A stretch of DNA of 35,947 bases from an uncultured Agathobacter sp. (lineage in GTDB: Bacteria > Bacillota > Clostridia > Lachnospirales > Lachnospiraceae), in assembly GCA_910587655.1 (NCBI GenBank), contig CAJUND010000032.1:1-35947 (forward strand), read 5' to 3'. The position numbers and the translations under genes were made by a program. Below, piece after piece: positions 31,319 through 35,947 of the stretch. Within the stretch, counting starts at the first letter, position 1, and every line of letters begins with the position of its first letter. The notes under the pieces were generated by a model, which had not been told where the DNA came from, searched no databases, and saw nothing but the letters and a program-made list of their open reading frames with translations.

Positions 31319-31888
31319 TTTCCATTTTGCCACAACACCCTGATACTCATTCCCTTTTTTACGTACAAAAGGGTAAACCCCCAATCTGAATATTATGAAA
31401 TGTTTTGTTTTTTGCCAAAAATATATTTTCTGCTTATGGATATCTTTATAAAATCTATCTGTTGCGCTATCTACAATTTTTTGGATTTTCGGATTGTTTA
31501 ACGGATTTTTGGAAAAGGGTGTCTTAATCACAAGTGAATCAGAAACAGTTGCTCCGGAATAACACAGTAATCGGTTTAATAGTTTAGCAGTATCTATTAA
31601 GACCTTTATTTGCCCGGAAACATTGCCTGCATATGTGGGAGAGCCTATGATAATTCCGTTCGCTGTTTCGATATCTTCTGATAGTTCTTCAAGGTCATCA
31701 TTAAAAACACATTTGCCATTTTTGTAGCATTTACAGCAGCCGATGCAGTATTTTAAATTCAGGTCCGCAATATGATAAAATTGAATTTCTATATCAGGGA
31801 AAGTTTTTAACTTTTGATGCATTTTACGCAGTATCAATGCCGTTGCTCCATTTTTTCTGTGGCTTCCGTTTATTATGATAATCTTCAT
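31286..31888 (-). CDS. Flavodoxin-like NADPH-dependent FMN reductase with Fe-S type Cys motif
   Basis: The 200-residue protein starts MKIIIINGSHRKNGATALIL, a flavodoxin-like FMN loop, followed by LNLKYCIGCCKCYKNGKCVFNDDL (Cys motif of iron-sulfur flavoproteins) and GIIIGSPTYAGNVSGQIKVLID. The next segment jumps quickly to NRLLCYSGATVSDSLVIKTPF; in relatives known to me some 35-40 residues (YENAGGG region) lie between. The protein is therefore probably short by an in-frame deletion and its activity is doubtful. AAAGGGAAAG precedes ATG 31888. The C-terminal codons carry repeat copy B. Confidence 0.8.
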   Translation of the reverse strand: MKIIIINGSHRKNGATALILRKMHQKLKTFPDIEIQFYHIADLNLKYCIGCCKCYKNGKCVFNDDLEELSEDIETANGIIIGSPTYAGNVSGQIKVLIDTAKLLNRLLCYSGATVSDSLVIKTPFSKNPLNNPKIQKIVDSATDRFYKDIHKQKIYFWQKTKHFIIFRLGVYPFVRKKGNEYQGVVAKWKKYGIKNSNKI

Positions 31889-31916
31889 GTTCTTTCCCTT
31901 TTCCCCTGTACATTTT

Positions 31917-32777
31917 CTACTTTACCCAAAGACAACCCTCTAATATGCCATAAATCACATTCAAAACACTATTTAATACCTCTTTCCATTCCAAATCGCC
32001 CACAAAATAATTCTTTTTTCTAAACCGCTCCCACATCTTTGCCATTTCTGCATCCTTTTCTATCATTGTAAAAGTTTCTGACATTTCCTCTTTGGAAAAC
32101 ATAGTTTCCCTTTTTTTGCAGGTTGCGCTAAAAGCCTGCAATAGGATACCTTTATCCACTCTGGAAGCACATATTTTCATAATTTCGTGTACATCATAAT
32201 AATCTCTTAGTCTGGTGTTTGCAATTCCCCTTGCTATAATTGTCTGTATCTTCTCCGCAAGCAATGTTTCTGCATTATATGTAAGAAGCGGAATTGTTCT
32301 GTCTTCGAACCTCAACTTATATTCATATTCCACAGCAGCTGGTGTGATTACATCATCTGTCGAAATGTCAATTTTGATAACCTGCCTCATTCGCTCCAAT
32401 ACCGCTTCAAGTGTCATTCTAATACCGGGATATTTGAAATCAGTCATAATATCTGATACAGTAGTAACGCAAAAAGTGACATTATCTTCCAGTGAAATAG
32501 CGCATATTTCAGAAATAATTTTCTGTACATCATTTGCATTCATAGGAAGCGATTTCACCGTTGCGTCAATATCCATGGTTGCCCGCATATCAATGCCTAT
32601 AATAGAAGCAACCAGCATACCGCCTTTCAGAATAAAATGATCGTGGTAATCAGACACAGATATTCGTTCTAAAAAACGCTCCATAAAAAAATTCCTGATC
32701 AATACCTTTGCAATATCGTTGTCACCTTTTGAAAGATTCCTCACCTTATCCTTTAGTTGTTTTGATGTATGAATCAT
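31917..32777 (-). CDS. AbiEii-family nucleotidyltransferase toxin
   Basis: This 286-residue protein carries the full set of catalytic motifs: FILKGGMLVAS (loop), RATMDIDATVK with the metal-binding DxD, YNAETLLAEKIQTIIARG with the conserved Lys, and RLRDYYDVHEIM. AbiEii toxins transfer nucleotides (GTP preferred in the Streptococcus member) and block growth; with AbiEi they form type IV toxin-antitoxin systems active against phage. ATG 32777 overlaps the AbiEi stop (ATGA). The frame is complete. It is the intact reference for the degenerate module at 17803-18711. Confidence 0.92.
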   Translation of the reverse strand: MIHTSKQLKDKVRNLSKGDNDIAKVLIRNFFMERFLERISVSDYHDHFILKGGMLVASIIGIDMRATMDIDATVKSLPMNANDVQKIISEICAISLEDNVTFCVTTVSDIMTDFKYPGIRMTLEAVLERMRQVIKIDISTDDVITPAAVEYEYKLRFEDRTIPLLTYNAETLLAEKIQTIIARGIANTRLRDYYDVHEIMKICASRVDKGILLQAFSATCKKRETMFSKEEMSETFTMIEKDAEMAKMWERFRKKNYFVGDLEWKEVLNSVLNVIYGILEGCLWVK

Positions 32778-33367
32778 CCAAATACCTCCACATACTTCAT
32801 CACTTCATCTCTTATCCCAAGTTTCTCCGCATATTCGACCAGTCTGGATAATTTTTTGTCTTTACTTGTCATATACTCTTTCATGGCAGTTTGGAAATTC
32901 TGTACTTCTGTTTTATTTCTATCCGAAATCAAGTCACAGATACACCGTTCTCTGTCATATACCTTAACCATATTTCCGCTCATTGAAGGCACAGTACATA
33001 CTCCGAGACCATAACTGTTTTTTGAGGCATATTTTACCTGCACATTTCCCGTTTTTAAATGTGTAGCGTTGTAGCCAGTCGGTACAGAAATGCAAATGTC
33101 AGAGTATTCCCTGTCTGTTAATCCATGAAGGTACAATGCTGTTTCGCCTGAGAAGATAACCGCTTTGTTTCGTACCTGCATAATATACAGTTCGTCCGGC
33201 CACACATCATCTGTAATATAAATTCCTCTTGCAATCCTTTCTAACCCTTTTTCTTTGACATATTTTAATAGTGCTGCCTTAGATATATGATTCTCATTTA
33301 CCGTTGCTGATAGAAGATAACCATTGTTTTTCTCTATCAATTGCTGCAGAATATCATTATTATCCAT
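32774..33367 (-). CDS. AbiEi-family antitoxin / autorepressor
   Basis: This 197-residue protein has an N-terminal winged helix (DILQQLIEKNNGYLLSA, KGLERIARGIYITDD) and the C-terminal antitoxin domain (VIFSGETALYLHGL, TVPSMSGNMVKVYDRERCICDLI). ATG 33367 is preferred over GTG 33376 because GAGGTGG lies just upstream. AbiEi proteins repress their own operon by binding inverted repeats in the promoter; a long dyad is present at 33386-33423. It precedes the toxin with a 4-nt overlap, the usual AbiE order. Confidence 0.9.
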   Translation of the reverse strand: MDNNDILQQLIEKNNGYLLSATVNENHISKAALLKYVKEKGLERIARGIYITDDVWPDELYIMQVRNKAVIFSGETALYLHGLTDREYSDICISVPTGYNATHLKTGNVQVKYASKNSYGLGVCTVPSMSGNMVKVYDRERCICDLISDRNKTEVQNFQTAMKEYMTSKDKKLSRLVEYAEKLGIRDEVMKYVEVFG

Positions 33368-33385
33368 GAAACCCACCTCTTCACA

Positions 33386-33423
33386 CTTTCTCGCTTAAAT
33401 TATACTAAATTTAAGCGAGAAAG
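33386..33423 (-). promoter_or_regulatory. abiE promoter and 15-bp operator dyad
   Basis: CTTTCTCGCTTAAAT (33386-33400) and ATTTAAGCGAGAAAG (33409-33423) form a perfect 15-bp inverted repeat with an 8-nt gap. On the minus strand the -10 hexamer TATAAT is at 33404-33399, inside the dyad, with TTTACT at 33427-33422 as a weak -35 box 17 bp away. Binding at this site would block transcription, fitting AbiEi autorepression. Confidence 0.75.
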
Positions 33424-33430
33424 TAAATAT

Positions 33431-33946
33431 TCAGCTACTGTAATATAGGTAATCCGACCATTCCTGAATCCCAATGGAACACAGCATTTTGTCCAGTTTG
33501 TCCTCTGCCTTTTCCTGTTTCAGCTTGTCCATTTTCCGGAAGAACCCTTCGATTTCCTGGTCGATTTTTGAAATTTGTTTCTTCATCTTAATATTTTCCA
33601 GAAAAGAAGGGGATTCATAAACCTCTGCCCCTTCCAGATAGAAATAATTATGACCGCGGTTCTTTTCCAGAAATTCCCTGGTTTCTTCTGTAATTTTATC
33701 AAACTTTTTCTCATCAAAATAGTTTCTTTTTTTCAGCTCGTCCAGAAAGGCATACAGCTTTTCCACACCCAGGTCATAATCTCCCCGGATGGCAGTCCTG
33801 AACGGGTTTAAGAAAACTTTTGAGTGCACTCTTCTGGTTTTCTGGCTGACAAGGATTTTATATGCAAGGGGGATTTCGTAGTTGTATTCCGAAATTCCGG
33901 TCATTGTTTTACCTTTACGGGCATATAGCATGGCTCTGTTTGACAT
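33431..33946 (-). CDS. Conflict-locus protein of unknown function
   Basis: This 171-residue soluble protein starts MSNRAMLYARKGKTMTGISEYNYEIPLAYKILVS and has a long charged helical region (LKKRNYFDEKKFDKITEETREFLEKNRGH, then KMKKQISKIDQEIEGFF). The first about 60 residues resemble proteins found beside immunity-like genes such as DUF4253, but I cannot name the family. AAAGGAGAA precedes ATG 33946. It is 60 nt downstream of a DUF4253 gene and may be co-transcribed with it; an immunity-type role is possible. Confidence 0.65.
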   Translation of the reverse strand: MSNRAMLYARKGKTMTGISEYNYEIPLAYKILVSQKTRRVHSKVFLNPFRTAIRGDYDLGVEKLYAFLDELKKRNYFDEKKFDKITEETREFLEKNRGHNYFYLEGAEVYESPSFLENIKMKKQISKIDQEIEGFFRKMDKLKQEKAEDKLDKMLCSIGIQEWSDYLYYSS

Positions 33947-34006
33947 TTGGTTCTCCTTTTGGATTCACTTATTTGTATTTGGGAAACATGGTGTAAGCAA
34001 AAATAT

Positions 34007-34738
34007 TTAATCCCACCAAAAATACCAAACCTTCGAATTTTTAAGCCCCGCCGAAAGCTCGGATATTTTACAAGTCCGGGTTCCCTGGTCAACGCGGTCC
34101 ACACAGAACGCATAGTGTTCTTTTGCAACCTCTAAACTGTCTGCATTGTTTAGCTTTTTCGGCGCATAAAACTCCATGACATCATGGGTAAAAACGGCAG
34201 GTACTGCGCCATAAGCCTCAAACCAGTATTTGCAGACCGCAATCATTTCCTCCGGGGACGGACACTCGTTCCATCCGCCCATAGGGAGCCAGGCAGCAAT
34301 TTCCCATGGAGACTCTGCAGGAATTTTTAAAAGCAGGGTATCATCTTCCAGTTCATGGTTTTGAAAGGAAATATAGCCGCTGAAATGCTGCAGAGTTTCT
34401 CCTTCGGTCTCATTTCCAATCAAATCTTCCAGACCCTCTTCAAAATCTTCAAAGTAATCCTCCAGATAACCCCTGAATCTCTCCTGTAAAAGCTCTTTTC
34501 CGTTGTCACCGCATTCTGCAATCAGTTTTTCTCTATGGTAGTCATTTTCAAAAATATCTTCCAGCCATTCATTTACATATTCATCTGCTGCCAGTATTGC
34601 AGGGTAAAATCCCTTTTTTGCGCCTTCAGCAAGTGCATCATAATAGGCTGCTTCCAGCTCGTCCGGGTTACTTCCTTTTTCAAATACCTGGTATTCACAT
34701 GGAAAATAACCGGCAATTTTTTTCGTGTTTTCATTCAT
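34007..34738 (-). CDS. DUF4253 domain protein
   Basis: The C-terminal about 100 residues have the DUF4253 pattern: WLPMGGWNECPSPEEMIAVCKYWFEAYGAVPAVFTHDVMEFY, then EVAKEHYAFCVDRVDQG and a final SKVWYFWWD. The N-terminal part (about 1-120) is acidic and helical. The protein is 243 residues, a normal length. DUF4253 genes occur in polymorphic-toxin and immunity neighbourhoods; its biochemical role is unknown. Upstream GAAGGGAAG is a weak site before ATG 34738. It probably forms a unit with the gene at 33431-33946. Confidence 0.8.
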   Translation of the reverse strand: MNENTKKIAGYFPCEYQVFEKGSNPDELEAAYYDALAEGAKKGFYPAILAADEYVNEWLEDIFENDYHREKLIAECGDNGKELLQERFRGYLEDYFEDFEEGLEDLIGNETEGETLQHFSGYISFQNHELEDDTLLLKIPAESPWEIAAWLPMGGWNECPSPEEMIAVCKYWFEAYGAVPAVFTHDVMEFYAPKKLNNADSLEVAKEHYAFCVDRVDQGTRTCKISELSAGLKNSKVWYFWWD

Positions 34739-34787
34739 TTTACAGTTCTTCCCTTCTTAAATTAAATATCAGACTGCGCAAATTTTT

Positions 34788-34829
34788 ATGCCAGATTCTG
34801 GAAATACGGTATTTTGCAGAATCTGGCAT
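34788..34829. repeat. Long hairpin in the divergent region
   Basis: ATGCCAGATTCTG (34788-34800) pairs perfectly with CAGAATCTGGCAT (34817-34829), and inside it AAATAC pairs with GTATTT. The structure stands alone in a 260-bp gap between the DUF4253 start and the DnaK leader, where no terminator is needed for either neighbour. Confidence 0.5.
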
Positions 34830-35033
34830 GGTTTGTGTTAATTCTATAATCTGTACACTGTTTTGTCAAGAATGACGGAACTGTTCCGGCAGCTGTCCGT
34901 AACAGTTTGGCTCAGGACTCTGCATTTTGCTGCAAAGTCTGTGAGAACGTGTATGTCCGGCGAAATATAAACATTCTCTGAAATATGGAACAGACACCTT
35001 GACGAAAAAAGTCCCCCGACTTACAGTATATGT

Positions 35034-35107
35034 AGTATTCCTGCGAAGCAGGGATACTGCCTGCGCAAAGCACCTTGCCCGAAAGGGCAAAATAGGATGT
35101 GCTTTGC
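35034..35107 (+). promoter_or_regulatory. Structured 5' leader of the DnaK-like gene
   Basis: Three hairpins precede the gene: AGTATTCCTGC (35034-35044) with GCAGGGATACT (35048-35058); GCAAAGCAC (35065-35073) with GTGCTTTGC (35099-35107); and, inside the latter, TTGCCC (35075-35080) with GGGCAA (35085-35090) around a GAAA loop. A TTGACG at 34999 is a weak candidate -35 box. Attenuation or thermosensing is possible but not shown. No CIRCE (heat-shock) operator was seen. Confidence 0.45.
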
Positions 35108-35148
35108 TCAATTATATTATAGTAATAACATTTGTGGAGGAAAATCCT

Positions 35149-35919
35149 GTGGGCAAGGTAATAGGAATAGATTTAGGAACGACAAACAGTTGTGTCTCTG
35201 TGCTGGAAAACGACCAGCCAGTTGTAATAACAAATGGTGAAGGCTCAAGAACGACACCATCAGTTGTCGCATTTTCAAAAGACGGGGAACGGCTCGTGGG
35301 GGATGCGGCAAAAAGGCAGGCGGCGGTAAATGTGGACCGCACTTTTTTTTCCATTAAGCGTAAAATGGGAAGCGGATTCCGCGCAAAAGTGGACGGAAAG
35401 CAGTATACGCCGCAGGAGATTTCTTCGATGATTCTGCGCAAGCTGAAAAAGGACGCAGAAGAGTACCTGGGGGAAAGCGTGCAGGACGCCGTGATTACGG
35501 TTCCGGCATATTTCAGTGATGCCCAGCGTCAGGCGACAAAGGATGCGGGCCGGATTGCCGGGCTGAATGTCCTGCGCATTATCAATGAACCGACTTCGGC
35601 AGCGCTTGCCTACGGGCTGGACCACGGCGAGCCGCAGAAGATTCTTGTGTATGACCTGGGCGGCGGGACATTTGATGTGTCCGTAATTGAAATCGGGGAC
35701 AATCTGATTGAGGTGCTGGCGACAGCCGGGGACAACCATCTTGGCGGGGATGATTTTGACGAACGGATTACGGAATATCTGGTGTCGGAATTTCAGCGGA
35801 TGGAGCATATCGACCTGCGAAAAGACATGACGGCAATGCAGCGCGTCCGCGAGGAGGCGGAAAAAGCGAAAAAGGTGCTTTCCTCTTCTTCTACGACTAG
35901 TACAACATTGCTTAAATAA
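35149..35919 (+). pseudogene. DnaK-family chaperone truncated by mobile-element insertion
   Basis: The N-terminal half of an Hsp70: GKVIGIDLGTTNSCVSVLEN (phosphate loop 1), SRTTPSVVAF, AKRQAAVNVDRT, AVITVPAYFSDAQRQATKDAG, LRIINEPTSAALAYGL, VYDLGGGTFDVSVIEI and HLGGDDFDERI. The frame ends after EKAKKVLSSSSTT, at the ACTAGT tip of the element at 35896; the next residues (STTLLK, stop at 35919) come from the element. Full-length DnaK is about 600 residues, so roughly 250 native residues remain of the ATPase domain and no substrate-binding domain. GTG 35149 has GGAGG 8 nt upstream. It is not in a grpE/dnaJ operon and is probably an extra paralogue. Confidence 0.8.
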
Positions 35920-35947
35920 TAATGAATAAATGTTGCTTTTTTATTGT
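35896..35947. mobile_element. Terminal part of an unseen mobile element (right edge)
   Basis: The element tip ACTAGTACAACATTGC begins within the DnaK-like frame at 35896 and matches, inverted, the tip at 54 on the left edge (about 30 of 36 bases). The inner sequence holds an inverted repeat, CAACATT (35904-35910) and AATGTTG (35929-35935). The two ends differ, as the left and right ends of one element family often do. The transposase lies outside the window. Confidence 0.55.

Noticed and set aside
1..35947. The segment itself as one large transposon bounded by terminal inverted repeats
   Set aside because: The DnaK-like reading frame continues normally up to ACTAGT and breaks there, so ACTAGT is the outer tip of an element lying outside the segment; the segment between is target DNA, not element interior.

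Overview
The window looks like a chromosomal segment of a gut-type Lachnospiraceae bacterium (Bacillota, Clostridia). This is inferred from three things. Gene content is typical: a yaaO-yaaR-holB-yaaT-yabB type cluster, a T-box-controlled thrS, a MoxR/DUF58/transglutaminase operon and a BlaI/M56 pair. Ribosome binding sites are strong AGGAGG types. Coding sequence is of moderate GC, with AT-rich intergenic DNA. No rRNA or tRNA genes were seen. Identifications are from reading the sequence; no database search was run.

Layout. 1-245: the end of an unseen mobile element, then three type I-C CRISPR repeats (the last degenerate) and no cas genes. 365-570: a decayed small gene with an EF-hand-like loop and a membrane tail. 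607-3106: a BlaI-type repressor and M56 protease behind a promoter with two perfect dyads. 3129-5014: an SPFH protein, ribbon-helix-helix protein, small membrane protein and YbjQ protein, with a dyad on the -10 box. 5011-6078: a response-regulator receiver fused to a RelQ-like (p)ppGpp synthetase. 6183-6705: a RelE-type toxin-antitoxin pair. 6744-7391: hemolysin III. 7558-12163: MoxR, DUF58 and transglutaminase. 12231-13777: Cys-rich secreted protein, ECF sigma and RsgI-like anti-sigma. 13867-16744: trmB, a DD-carboxypeptidase and an unknown gene. 16851-17100: a structured intergenic element. 17174-18711: an AbiEi/AbiEii-like pair whose nucleotidyltransferase half has lost its catalytic residues. 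18758-24131: decarboxylase, guanylate-kinase-like protein, YaaR, HolB, RicT and TrmN6.

24144-25584 holds a DUF3990/DUF3791 pair (probable ADP-ribosyltransferase fold) and a SUKH gene with an in-frame stop. 25681-27879 is a T-box leader, a ThrRS without TGS domain and a 30-codon stump of a 2'-5' RNA ligase gene. 28092-31888 is rearranged: MerR/tautomerase genes, a methyltransferase fused to the DNA-binding half of a response regulator, its histidine kinase, and a flavoprotein, with 56-bp direct repeats around the chimera and kinase. 31917-33423 is an apparently intact AbiE system with a 15-bp dyad around its -10 box. 33431-34738 holds two conflict-locus-type genes (one DUF4253). 35149-35898 is a DnaK gene interrupted by an element whose end matches, inverted, the one at position 54.

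The window therefore mixes vertically stable housekeeping clusters with accessory islets where genes have been cut, fused or disabled. The strongest leads are the receiver-alarmone synthetase fusion, the catalytically dead AbiE-like pair, the methyltransferase/response-regulator chimera, and the matched element ends that cut both the CRISPR array and dnaK.
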